DNA from: JACVRW01 sp038323835
GTDB lineage: Bacteria; Actinomycetota; Thermoleophilia; Solirubrobacterales; Thermoleophilaceae
Reading direction: 5' to 3'
DNA length: 64,000 nt
Assembly: GCA_038323835.1 (NCBI GenBank)
Contig: JBBQHI010000005.1
Span: forward strand, 1-64,000
The translations under genes and the position numbers were made by a program. Positions within the stretch are counted from its first letter, which is position 1. Each line of letters opens with the position of its first letter. Shown here piece by piece: positions 1 to 7,153 of the stretch. Below the pieces are notes generated by a model, which had not been told where the DNA came from, ran no database searches, and saw only the letters and a program-made list of their open reading frames with translations.

Positions 1-113
1 ACATCAACCACTACCACCACCGGCCCCACAGCCGGCTCAACTACAGAACCCCGTCCGAGGTCCGTCAGACCTGGGACGATGCAGGAGAACCACTACAAAA
101 AGCGGCCGCCTGA
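1..113 (+). CDS. IS3-family transposase (OrfB), C-terminal end only
   Basis: Reading from base 3 gives 36 codons, including INHYHHRPHSRLNYRTPSEV, and stops at TGA 111-113. The Y-x-x-x-RPHS-x-LNY-x-TP signature is the conserved C-terminal end of the IS3/IS150 DDE integrase core. The start and catalytic residues lie upstream of the window, so it cannot be said whether the element is complete. No terminal inverted repeat could be recognised downstream. It marks mobile DNA at the left edge of the segment. Confidence 0.85.
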   Translation, partial: INHYHHRPHSRLNYRTPSEVRQTWDDAGEPLQKAAA

Positions 114-703
114 ACCGTCAACACCAACGGGGAGCGCTCCACTCCTCGACTCTGTGGAGGCGTCCGACGCTCAAGCCCATCCGTGGGCCAGAGGGCAACG
201 GCCGGCCCCGGCTGTCAGAACCAGCGACCCTACGCCGCCCACACCACCCAAAGCAACAGGGGGGCCTCGCGATGACAACCGCAGCCCAGGACGAACACCG
301 ACCTACCTCCCCGCGAAGAACAGCGAACCCGCCTGTGTGTTTCCTCTGGGGGCGTTTTGATCGCTGAGCTCGAGACTAGATTCGCGGCGAACCTCGCCGT
401 GGCCCGGGACATGCTTTGAGGTGGCGCTACCGGAGCCCTGGGTTGCGGGGTCTAAGGGCCAGCTAGTCGCTCATCCTGGGTTCGCGGTGGCCCGACGGGC
501 GGACGAGGTGGCGCTACGGCTGGCTGTGGAGATTCGGATGGCCCGGCCAGTGGCCACCCCGGCACCGGAGCCCGCCCCTGCACGTCGGGCGCGTCGCGCC
601 CGTTCTGATTCAGACCTGTTGCCGATCCGAGCACCCCTGAAAAAGAGGGGACCCGCCGGAAACGAGAAACGGCGGGCCGCGAACCTAACGAGGAGGACCA
701 AGA
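114..703. other. Gene-free stretch after the transposase
   Basis: No recognisable gene. Open frames exist on both strands (for example 79-360 and 421-891 on +, 452-721 on -), but their products are low-complexity Arg/Pro/Ala-rich and look like GC-rich noise. A diverged direct repeat is visible: a segment ending GAGGTGGCGCTACCGG at about 394-434 recurs at about 482-519, ending GAGGTGGCGCTACGG. This fits decayed mobile DNA flanking the IS3 remnant. Confidence 0.5.
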
Positions 704-838
704 ATGACACGCCGAGCGCACCCTTGGCGGCCCGGACCTACGCGATGGAGGACCACGCCGACGGACACGACCACCCGCCCACCCGACATGCTCTCGGCGG
801 GGTCATGGCCCGCCCCCGGGAAGAACGTGTCCTACTGA
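704..838 (+). CDS. Possible small ORF, 44 aa, unknown function
   Basis: An ATG at 704 follows a strong Shine-Dalgarno (AGGAGGA at 691-697, 6 nt gap) and opens 44 codons ending at TGA 836-838. The product begins MTRRAHPWRPGPTRW and is rich in Thr, Pro and Arg; no domain is recognised. The ribosome binding site is the only real support. It lies in the degenerate DNA behind the IS3 fragment, so it may be a remnant or a spurious ORF. Confidence 0.25.
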   Translation: MTRRAHPWRPGPTRWRTTPTDTTTRPPDMLSAGSWPAPGKNVSY

Positions 839-956
839 AGAACATGTACGTGAAGCTGCGGCACGGCCGCGCGAGGGTTGGTTGTGCGTGACGATCCATT
901 CTCCGGCTGATCTCCGCGCGGCCTCCCTCGCCGCAGAGGCCGCCCTGTCAGCGGCG

Positions 957-1781
957 TCACAACGCGTGACCGCCCGAAGATCCATCGCTCTTTCGCGCCG
1001 CGAAGGCGGTGCCCTCTATCAGCACGTCTCCCACTAGGCGGACCGCTGAGCTACGCTTCGCCAGCGAGAGAAGCGGGCGTAGGCGCCCACTGGTTTCCTC
1101 CTCAGTTCGCAGTTCCCATCGGTCCCAGACGTCGGAGAAGCCGGCGCGGGTAAGCATCCTTTTTGCCTTGCGCGGCGTCCACCAATGGATCGCTGGAGCT
1201 TCCGTGTATCCAACCAAGTGCGGGTACTGGTCCTTCGCCCACAACATAATCCGACGCTTTAGCCGGTCCGGGTACCAGCCGAAGAGCGGAAGGCGCGAGA
1301 TCTCGTTTTGCCGCAGCGAGCGAGAGCTCGCGCTGCTGAACCAGAACACGCCACCAGGACGCAACACACGATGGATCTCGCGCAGTGACGCGTCGAGGTC
1401 CTCCACATGCTCCATGACGCTCATCGCGATGACGAGATCGAAACGGCCGCCCTCGTAAGGCAACGCCTCCGCCGTGCCTTGCCGCACCTCGAGCTCGAGC
1501 CCTTCGCTGCCGCTCAGCTCGCGACACGTGTCGATGGCCGATGCCGACGGTTCCACACCCGCCGCGCGATGCCCGAGGCGGTGCAGCGCGATGAGTGCGC
1601 GCCCCTGCGCCGACCCGACGTCGAGTACGTCGAGACTTCCAGCCGGCAGTCGCAACGCGAGCCGTGAGAGCAGCCGGCTGATCCACGCCTCCGTCCACGG
1701 CAGCAGCTCGCGAGCCTGTTCGACCGAGAAGGACTCCACGGCCTGGCGTGAAGTCGGCCGAGTCGAGTCCGGCGTCTCCAT
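957..1781 (-). CDS. Class I SAM-dependent methyltransferase
   Basis: The product carries the Rossmann-type methyltransferase signatures of the Methyltransf_11 group: motif I is LDVLDVGSAQGRAL, an acidic residue follows after GHRAAGVEP, and the post-motif region reads FDLVIAMSVMEHVEDLD then HRVLRPGGVFW. The C-terminal part (GWYPDRLKRR, HWWTPRKAKRML) resembles enzymes found with polysaccharide and lipid clusters, so a small-molecule or glycan substrate is likelier than a nucleic acid; this is inference. I chose the ATG at 1781 (METPDSTRP); a TTG at 1838 would add 19 residues. No strong ribosome binding site precedes either. The gene stands alone between the IS remnant and the transpeptidase. 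Substrate unknown. Confidence 0.8.
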   Translation of the reverse strand: METPDSTRPTSRQAVESFSVEQARELLPWTEAWISRLLSRLALRLPAGSLDVLDVGSAQGRALIALHRLGHRAAGVEPSASAIDTCRELSGSEGLELEVRQGTAEALPYEGGRFDLVIAMSVMEHVEDLDASLREIHRVLRPGGVFWFSSASSRSLRQNEISRLPLFGWYPDRLKRRIMLWAKDQYPHLVGYTEAPAIHWWTPRKAKRMLTRAGFSDVWDRWELRTEEETSGRLRPLLSLAKRSSAVRLVGDVLIEGTAFAARKSDGSSGGHAL

Positions 1782-1930
1782 CGGTGCGACGGTAACAAGA
1801 TCCTGGCGCCATCCAGCAGTAGGCCGCGGGGCGTACAACAGGCCTCATGGTCCGCTAGTCCATGCCAGCTTCTCGTCGCGAAGTAGGGCGTGGTCGAGAC
1901 CCACATCACGACGAGCCGGGACCTTGGTGC

Positions 1931-2683
1931 CTACTCCCGGATGGTCAGCGGGATGCCCGCCCCGATGCGCCTGGCCATCCACGTGATGTCGCTCGTGCTG
2001 AGGCGGATGCAGCCGTGCGAGGCGGCGCTGCCGGGGGAGCCCGAGAGGCCGTTGGTGCCGTGGAGCGCGATCTGCCCGGGTCCGCCCTCGAATTCCTGGA
2101 GCACGTTCGACCGGGCGCTGGTGGCCAGTGCGAACGGATTGCCCGGAGCCTGGGAGGAGAGGGACATGGCCTCCTCGACAAAGAAGCGGCCGGGCGGTGT
2201 CGGGGTCGACGGCTTGCCGACCACCGCCGCGAACCGGCGCTTCACCTTGCCGTACTGGTACACGGTCACGCGGCGGGCGGAGAGATCGACCGCGATCCGC
2301 CAGGGCGTGGAGATGGACCCGGTGTGGAGCGCGCGGATCCACCCGGTGTGCTGGTTGGGGCGACCGGGGAGCCGGACGTGCAGCCAGCGCCGGCCCCCGT
2401 GCCTGCGTGCGCGGCCGAGGACGGGTAGGACCGTGCGCACTCCGGTGAGCGGCCGCCGGGCCCGAACGGACTCGACGAAGTGCGCGTGCACGCTCGGGCC
2501 GGTCCTGGCCACGCGATCGTGCATCAGCACCACGAGCGGCCGACTGGCCGGCACCGCCGGTGTGGCGGCCCGCGCCGGGGTGACGAGAACGCAGACGGCG
2601 GTCGTTACGAGCGCCACCGCAAGCCCAGCGACCCCCCGGCGTATGCCGGGAGGCCTCTGGACAGCGTTGACGGGTCTGCTCAA
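1931..2683 (-). CDS. L,D-transpeptidase (YkuD family), secreted
   Basis: The C-terminal half carries the YkuD catalytic signature HGTNGLSG ... SHGCIRLS with the nucleophilic Cys, so the enzyme should form 3-3 peptidoglycan crosslinks or attach proteins to peptidoglycan outside the membrane. The region before it (DLSARRVTVYQYGKVKR, TPPGRFFVEE) is the usual start of the fold. I chose the TTG at 2683, whose TTGA overlaps the stop of the upstream ice-binding-like gene; this gives a clean signal peptide (hydrophobic GVAGLAVALVTTAVCVLV, cleavage near ARA-AT). An ATG at 2734 is possible but would overlap by 55 nt. Coupling to the surface protein suggests the enzyme acts on the same cell-wall process and shares its riboswitch control. 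Confidence 0.85.
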   Translation of the reverse strand: MSRPVNAVQRPPGIRRGVAGLAVALVTTAVCVLVTPARAATPAVPASRPLVVLMHDRVARTGPSVHAHFVESVRARRPLTGVRTVLPVLGRARRHGGRRWLHVRLPGRPNQHTGWIRALHTGSISTPWRIAVDLSARRVTVYQYGKVKRRFAAVVGKPSTPTPPGRFFVEEAMSLSSQAPGNPFALATSARSNVLQEFEGGPGQIALHGTNGLSGSPGSAASHGCIRLSTSDITWMARRIGAGIPLTIRE

Positions 2684-3870
2684 CCGGTGAACCGCGAGGG
2701 GCCCTGGAGCGGCTGGAGCGCGGCCGCCGAACACGCGCGATAGCGGAGGGTCGCGTTCTTGGCTCGTGTGGCATCACGGAATGTGATGTGAGCCCTCACC
2801 CTGTGCATCCCGGATCCGGCATGCACGGTCACCCGGAAGGGCGACTTGCCGCGGCTGGCCACACGCTTCCCGTCCAGCCTGAACACGACGCGCTGGATCA
2901 GGTGGCCGCGAACCGTCGCGCGGAACCCTGCGGTGCAGGCCGAGCGCGGAGTGCGCCGGAGACTCGCCGTGCCGTTGCGGGCACGTCGCTGCGCCCGGGT
3001 CAGCGGCGGAGCGTTCACACCGTTGCCGCCGTTCGCGTTGCCGTTACCGCCGGTCCCGTCGCCGTTACCACCGGTTCCGTTGCCGCCAGTGCCGCCAGTC
3101 CCACCTGTCCCGCCGGTGCCACCCGTCCCGCCGCCAGGCGTGGTGGATGTGGCGCAGTTGGGTGCGCTGAGGACGTTGTTGATCAGGGTAACCGAGCCGT
3201 TGCGGGCCAGCATGCGGCCGAGGACGGTCGCACCGTTGTTCAGGCTGATGCTCGTGAGGGCCATCAGGTTGCCCTGGAACGCCGTGGTGGTACCGAGCGT
3301 GGCCGAGCTGCCGACCTGCCAGTACACGTTGCACGGCGAGGCGCCGTTAACCAGCACCACCGAGCTGGCACTCGCTGTGGTGAGCGAGGAGCCGATCTCG
3401 AACACGAACTGCGCGTTGGGATCGCCCTGGGCGTTGAGGGTGAGCTGGCCGGTGAGCCCCGCGCTCGAGCTGTACCGGTAAGCGCCCGCGGTCAGCGTCC
3501 GGTTGCCGAGGTTGGTGCCCGTGAGGTCGTTTGCGCCCGCGACCGGCTGTCCGGCGGCCACGTTGTAGGCGGTGGTGAGGTCGTCCTGGGCGTTGGCGGC
3601 CACGGCGTCGTTGTCGTGGGTGGCTCCGTTGACCACGGCGGGAAGGCCGAAGCCGACGAGCGACGTGCCCGGGGAGACCCCGAGATTGCCGTTGAGCACG
3701 GACGGGCCGGTGTTGGTCACCGCTGCCCCGCCGAGGACCACGAAGGGCTTGACGGTGGCGAGGTTCACCGGGGAGGCCTCCGCGACGGCCGGGAGGGCTA
3801 CAAGCGCTCCGAGCATTGAAAGAGCGACGGCGGCAGGCGCGCCACGCTTGAGACGGATCGGGCTGGACAT
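2680..3870 (-). CDS. DUF3494 ice-binding-like secreted surface protein
   Basis: After a signal peptide (KRGAPAAVALSMLGALVALP, cleavage near AEA-SP) comes a DUF3494 domain of about 190 residues: PFVVLGGAAVTNTGPSVLNG, GNLGVSPGT, AYRYSSSAGLTGQL, FQGNLMALTSISLNNGATV, GRMLARNGSVTLINN. The family is a discontinuous beta-solenoid used as ice-binding protein in cold-adapted microbes and as adhesin-like surface protein elsewhere. A Gly-Thr-Gly/Asn linker (GGTGGTGG repeats) follows, then an Ig-like C-terminal domain (TAGFRATVRGHLIQRVVFRL). The start at 3870 (MSSPIRLKRG) has the strong site GGGAGGACGA before ATG; the ORF is open to 3894. A c-di-GMP riboswitch candidate lies about 95 nt upstream, and the L,D-transpeptidase gene overlaps its end. 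Confidence 0.85.
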   Translation of the reverse strand: MSSPIRLKRGAPAAVALSMLGALVALPAVAEASPVNLATVKPFVVLGGAAVTNTGPSVLNGNLGVSPGTSLVGFGLPAVVNGATHDNDAVAANAQDDLTTAYNVAAGQPVAGANDLTGTNLGNRTLTAGAYRYSSSAGLTGQLTLNAQGDPNAQFVFEIGSSLTTASASSVVLVNGASPCNVYWQVGSSATLGTTTAFQGNLMALTSISLNNGATVLGRMLARNGSVTLINNVLSAPNCATSTTPGGGTGGTGGTGGTGGTGGNGTGGNGDGTGGNGNANGGNGVNAPPLTRAQRRARNGTASLRRTPRSACTAGFRATVRGHLIQRVVFRLDGKRVASRGKSPFRVTVHAGSGMHRVRAHITFRDATRAKNATLRYRACSAAALQPLQGPSRFTG

Positions 3871-4253
3871 TCGTCCTCCCACATAGGTGAGCACCCTCTT
3901 TCCGACGTTCCTTGGCCGTCACCGACCGCGGGTGCAAACCATGCCGCGAGCGATCGTTGTGGCAGTCCTTCGGTAGCCCGGCGAACTCCGGAGGAGTCCC
4001 GTGGCTTTGCGGACCCGCCTTGCGACAGGGGTGCCTGAGTCGAGAGGAATTTGCTCTGGTGTCCGATCTGAATCGGCACGCCGGCACACCCGCATGAGCC
4101 CACGACATGGGCAGTGGACGCTCCGGCACCAACTATCACGGTTTCGGGCCGGGCGGGCGGCGCTCCGAGGACGCTCCACAGGATTGACCGGGGAACCTCC
4201 AGATCAGCGACTGGAGCCCAGCGCGGATCGGGGATCGAACGTACGGTCGAGTC
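3871..4253. other. Divergent intergenic region, 383 bp
   Basis: Separates the minus-strand ice-binding-like gene from the plus-strand matrixin-like gene. Its left half is the riboswitch leader; its right half (about 4045-4253) must hold two divergent promoters. A TACGGT box at 4242-4247, 6 nt before the ATG at 4254, is a candidate -10 for a leaderless message. Nothing else recognised. Confidence 0.5.
3966..4042 (-). promoter_or_regulatory. Cyclic-di-GMP-I (GEMM-I) riboswitch candidate
   Basis: On the minus strand the leader of the ice-binding-like gene shows the GEMM-I layout. It contains a P2 hairpin with a GCAA (GNRA) tetraloop (CCTGTCGCAAGGCGGG), the conserved core CCGCAAAGCCACGGGACTC (GCAAAGCC pairs with plus-strand bases 4003-4010), a P3 hairpin GGACTCC-TCC-GGAGTTC, and the closing GCCGGGCTACCGAA (plus strand 3971-3980). 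GEMM-I elements often control adhesin, pilus and matrix genes through c-di-GMP. The GGCAAACC box before P2 is less clear here (GGCACCCC). No expression platform could be assigned with certainty. Confidence 0.78.
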
Positions 4254-4697
4254 ATGGGCCGCCACCGCATCAGCCTCACAGTCGCCGCGCTTCTGGCCGG
4301 GATGCTCGTGCTCCCGGCCGGGGCCTCGGCGCGCGTCCTTCCCCCCACGGCCCACGCCTCCGCCCGAACGGAACGGCTCGCGCTCCAGGCGGCCGACGCC
4401 TACTGGCTCCAGCGTGGACTCACGGGCTGCGCCAATCCGCGCGTCCAGTACGCAGCCCTCTCCCAGGGCGCCTCGGGCGACGCCTACATCGGCCCGAACC
4501 TGCCCGCCGCCTACTGCGTGATCCGGGTCAGCTCGCGACTCACCTGGCGCGGCCGAGCGGGTGCGATCGACTTCTGCTGGACCATCGTGCACGAGCGCGG
4601 CCACCAGGCCGGCCTCAAGCACAGCAGCGCCGGGATCATGCGGGCCGACGGCGGCGACAGGGCCCCGTCGACCTGCACGCGATTGTTCGGCTCCTAA
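4254..4697 (+). CDS. Small secreted matrixin-like metalloprotease candidate
   Basis: 147 residues with a signal peptide (RHRISLTVAALLAGMLVLPA, cleavage near ASA-RV). Near the C-terminus it has HERGHQAGLKHSSAGIM, which fits the metzincin zinc motif HExxHxxGxxH. The Ser after the third His and a nearby Met resemble matrixins (HExGHxxGLxHS...LM). The middle has paired Cys (LTGCANPR, AAYCVIRV, IDFCWTIV, STCTRLFG) that could form disulfides. It is much shorter than typical matrixins, so activity is uncertain, although all zinc ligands are present. A close -10-like box before the ATG suggests a leaderless transcript. No partner gene is evident; the HxlR-type regulator follows 49 nt later. Confidence 0.65.
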   Translation: MGRHRISLTVAALLAGMLVLPAGASARVLPPTAHASARTERLALQAADAYWLQRGLTGCANPRVQYAALSQGASGDAYIGPNLPAAYCVIRVSSRLTWRGRAGAIDFCWTIVHERGHQAGLKHSSAGIMRADGGDRAPSTCTRLFGS

Positions 4698-4734
4698 AGA
4701 ACAACCATCCATCCCTGAATCACAACCACGCCTC

Positions 4735-4740
4735 TATGAT
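4735..4740 (+). promoter_or_regulatory. -10 box, probable leaderless promoter of the HxlR-type gene
   Basis: TATGAT sits 6 nt before the GTG start at 4747, so transcription should begin at or next to the start codon. No convincing -35 is visible. The two CAACCA words just upstream (about 4701 and 4722) may be operator half-sites; similar words occur before the paralogue at 28758. Confidence 0.5.
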
Positions 4741-4746
4741 GCGGGT

Positions 4747-5415
4747 GTGACGAAGACGCGCACGTACGGCGAGGGCTGTGCCGCCGCACACGCCCTCGAC
4801 CTCGTCGGAGAGCGCTGGGCACTCCTTCTCGTGCGCGAGCTGCTGCTGGGACCCAAGCGCTTCACCGACCTGCGCTCGGGAGTCGTAAACGCGAGTCCGA
4901 ACGTGCTGGCCCAGCGCCTGCGGGAGCTCGAGGAGGCCGGGATCGTGAGGAGGCGCCGGCTCCCCCCGCCCGCGGCCTCGCGGGTGTACGAGCTCACCGA
5001 GTGGGGGCTCGAGCTCGAGCCGGTGGTCTCGGCGCTCGGCCGCTGGGGCGCCCGATCGCCCGCCATGCCCCACGGGACTCCCATGAGCCTCGACTCCCAC
5101 ATCCTCGCGATGCGGACCATGTTCGACCCCCGGCGGGCGGACTTCGACGCGGTCTACGGGCTGCGCCTGGACGACGTGGACTTCCGGGTCACGGTGAGCG
5201 GCGGTGCGTTCGCGATCGAGCGCGGCGCGCCCACCGGCCCGGACGCGACGATCGTGAGCGACCCGGGCGCTCTGGCCGCCGTACTGTGGCTCGGCCGATC
5301 ACTCGACGACGCCGTGGAGAGCGGCGATCTAAGCATCGACGGGGACGCTGGAGCCGTCGCGCGGCTGGTGGACCTGTTCCCGTTGCCCGAGCCCGCTCCC
5401 GCGGCGGCCTCGTGA
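4747..5415 (+). CDS. HxlR-family transcriptional regulator with C-terminal SCP2-like region
   Basis: The N-terminal 95 residues are a winged helix of the HxlR/MarR type: YGEGCAAAHALDLVGERWAL, RELLLGPKRFTDLR, LAQRLRELEEAGIVRRRRL, YELTEWGLELEPVV. The C-terminal 100 residues (LDDVDFRVTVSGGAF ... DPGALAAVLWLG ... DGDAGAVARLVDLF) resemble the SCP2/sterol-carrier-like half often fused to this family and may bind a small hydrophobic ligand. The start is the GTG at 4747; the ORF stays open upstream to 4561, but that part overlaps the previous gene. A close -10 box supports leaderless translation. The gene is a clear paralogue of the one at 28758 (same domain order, similar promoter), so the two may regulate each other or share operators. 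The target is unknown. Confidence 0.85.
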   Translation: MTKTRTYGEGCAAAHALDLVGERWALLLVRELLLGPKRFTDLRSGVVNASPNVLAQRLRELEEAGIVRRRRLPPPAASRVYELTEWGLELEPVVSALGRWGARSPAMPHGTPMSLDSHILAMRTMFDPRRADFDAVYGLRLDDVDFRVTVSGGAFAIERGAPTGPDATIVSDPGALAAVLWLGRSLDDAVESGDLSIDGDAGAVARLVDLFPLPEPAPAAAS

Positions 5416-5467
5416 ACGACTCCGCCCAACCACCTCAAGGTCCCTCGTCCATAACCGATGGGGCCGT

Positions 5468-5575
5468 ATGGAGGGGTACCCCGTTCAGTTCGGGGCCAAG
5501 CTTGGGTTGGTCGTGGCCAACGCGATCGTGTGGTCGGCGGTGGCCGTCGACGGCGCACTCCTCCTGATCCGCTGA
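5468..5575 (+). CDS. Possible 35-aa membrane peptide
   Basis: ATG 5468 to TGA 5573-5575 encodes a short peptide beginning MEGYPVQFGAKLGLVVANAI, then continuing with a hydrophobic stretch (VWSAVAVDGALLLI) and ending in Arg. It could be a single membrane span. No Shine-Dalgarno is seen. A hairpin (5574-5593) begins inside its stop codon, which fits a transcript ending there. No family recognised; it may be chance. Confidence 0.35.
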   Translation: MEGYPVQFGAKLGLVVANAIVWSAVAVDGALLLIR

Positions 5576-5593
5576 GAGCCTCATACGGCTCTC
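5574..5593 (+). terminator. Hairpin at the end of the small ORF
   Basis: GAGAGCC (5574-5580), loop TCATAC, GGCTCTC (5587-5593): a perfect 7-bp stem without a T-run. It may end transcription from the regulator and the small ORF. Confidence 0.35.
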
Positions 5594-5624
5594 CCGCGCC
5601 GGGCGTCTACCCTGCCGGTACCCG

Positions 5625-5647
5625 CCCCGCGCCTCGTCGGCGCGGGG
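5625..5647 (+). promoter_or_regulatory. Hairpin in the leader of the CTG-start gene
   Basis: CCCCGCGCC (5625-5633), loop TCGTC, GGCGCGGGG (5639-5647): a perfect 9-bp GC stem ending 10 nt before the Shine-Dalgarno AGGAGG (5658-5663). It could stabilise the mRNA or affect ribosome access. Confidence 0.4.
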
Positions 5648-5668
5648 CACGGATGAAAGGAGGCTCCC

Positions 5669-6145
5669 CTGACTCGCTCACTGCGGATCGGCGGCGTTGT
5701 ACTGCTGCTTCTCACCCCCCCGGCCGCCCTCGCCGCGGCCAAGCCCAGCTTCGAGACCGGCGACTTCGTCGGCACGGTGGCCACCAATGGAAAGCCGCCG
5801 GTGGAGTTCAACGTCACCAAGAAGCGGATCAATCAGCTGGACATCGACAGCCAGCGGGTCCGCTGCTCCAACGACGACCTCGGCGCGATCAACCTTCCGG
5901 GCACGGTCGAGAAGCGCTCCCTCTCAATTCACAAGGGGAAGTTCGCGATGAAGGTCAGCGCCTCGGGGCCCTACCCCGCCCAGGCCGGCACCCGCGTGAC
6001 CGGGAAGCTGAAGGACACCAAGGCCTCGGGCACCGTGCGGATGGTGTTCCGACACACGACCGGAACGGGCGAAAAGGTGGTGTGCGACTCCGGAACGCGC
6101 AAGTGGAGCGCGAAGTTGGACGAGCTCGTGGTGCACCTCCCCTAG
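5669..6145 (+). CDS. Secreted protein of unknown function, probable CTG start
   Basis: The frame ending at 6145 has its first ATG only at 5777, but a full signal peptide lies upstream in the same frame: LTRSLRIGGVVLLLLTPPAA, cleavage near LAA-AK. The only initiator candidate there is CTG 5669-5671, placed 5 nt after a strong AGGAGG (5658-5663). This gives 158 residues. The mature part (PSFETGDFVGTVATNGKPP, KKRINQLDIDSQRVRCSNDD, GKLKDTKASGTVRMVFRH, VVCDSGTRKWSAKL) is a small beta-rich domain with two Cys; I do not recognise the family. An ATG at 5653 lies in another frame. A hairpin precedes the ribosome binding site. Confidence 0.7.
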   Translation: MTRSLRIGGVVLLLLTPPAALAAAKPSFETGDFVGTVATNGKPPVEFNVTKKRINQLDIDSQRVRCSNDDLGAINLPGTVEKRSLSIHKGKFAMKVSASGPYPAQAGTRVTGKLKDTKASGTVRMVFRHTTGTGEKVVCDSGTRKWSAKLDELVVHLP

Positions 6146-6159
6146 CGGGAGCCGCTGGC

Positions 6160-7146
6160 TCAGCCGAGCCGGCGCTGGTACCAGTCCCAGGCCTCACGCA
6201 GCCCGCGGTCCAGATCCCAGCCGGCCTCCCACCCGAGCTCCTCGCGCAAAGCGGAGGAGTCGAGGAACTGGCGGTCGATCTCGCCGTGCGGGGTTCCCTT
6301 GCCCCGGATATCCGGCTCCACGTCCAGACCCGATACCGCGATCAGGCGGCGCGTGACGTCGATCACCGACACGGCCTCCCCGCAGCCGGCGTTCCACGCG
6401 CGGCCCCAGAGCTCGCGACGGTCCAGGGACGCGGATATGGCGAGGTACGCGTCCACCGCGTCGGCCACGTAGAGGTAGTCGCGCTCCGGGCTGCCGTCCG
6501 AGCGGATCACCGGCGTCTCGCCCTTGAGGAGGGTGCGCGCCGTGTCAGGAATGATCCGCGTCCAGTTGAGGTCGCCGGGTCCGTAGACGTTGGCGAGCCG
6601 GGTCACGGCGATCGGCATGTCGTAGGTGACGGCGTAGGAGCGGGCGATCATGTCCGTGGCCGCCTTGGAGACGTCGTACGGATAGCGCGCCTGGAGCGGC
6701 AGCTCCTCGCGGTAGGGCAGCTCCTCGTGGTCCCCGTAGGCCTTGTCGGACGAGGCCACCACGATCCGGCCGACCGCGTCGGACACGAGTGCGTGGACAC
6801 GGCACGCCTCGAGGAGCGTGTAGGTGCCGCGGACGTTCGACTCCCAGGTGGCCAGCGGGTTGCGGTTGGCCGCGCTCACGATGGCCTGGGCCCCCAGGTG
6901 GAAGACGACGTCGATCTCGTGCTCGTTCAGGATCCGGAGGAGCGACTCGTAGTCGGTGAGGTCGCCCAGCGCCTGGACGCAGCGCTCGCTCACGCCGTCG
7001 GTGTAGAAGCGGGCCTCGGGGTCCACGTCCCGGCGGAGGGCCACCACTCGGGCGCCCTCGTCGAGCAGCCGCTCGGACACCGCGGAGCCCACAAACCCCT
7101 GAGCGCCCGTGACGAGCACCCGCGCGCCCTCGTAACGACCGCTCAA
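6160..7146 (-). CDS. NAD-dependent sugar-nucleotide epimerase/dehydratase
   Basis: Extended short-chain dehydrogenase: N-terminal NAD site VLVTGAQGFVGSAV, catalytic region VASSDKAYGDHEELPY and YPYDVSKAATDMIARSY (the YxxxK pair), then the sugar-binding half TRLANVYGPGDLNW and SDGSPERDYLYVADAVDAYL. The SSDKAYG and YDVSK forms resemble CDP-glucose and GDP-mannose 4,6-dehydratases; the exact substrate cannot be fixed from sequence. 328 residues is normal. It follows the MoaD-like gene by 7 nt in the operon that begins with the SAM riboswitch, an unexpected place for a sugar gene; it may simply be read through, or supply sugar nucleotide to the polysaccharide locus that begins at 13.9 kb. Confidence 0.85.
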   Translation of the reverse strand: MSGRYEGARVLVTGAQGFVGSAVSERLLDEGARVVALRRDVDPEARFYTDGVSERCVQALGDLTDYESLLRILNEHEIDVVFHLGAQAIVSAANRNPLATWESNVRGTYTLLEACRVHALVSDAVGRIVVASSDKAYGDHEELPYREELPLQARYPYDVSKAATDMIARSYAVTYDMPIAVTRLANVYGPGDLNWTRIIPDTARTLLKGETPVIRSDGSPERDYLYVADAVDAYLAISASLDRRELWGRAWNAGCGEAVSVIDVTRRLIAVSGLDVEPDIRGKGTPHGEIDRQFLDSSALREELGWEAGWDLDRGLREAWDWYQRRLG

Positions 7147-7153
7147 GTGGCGC

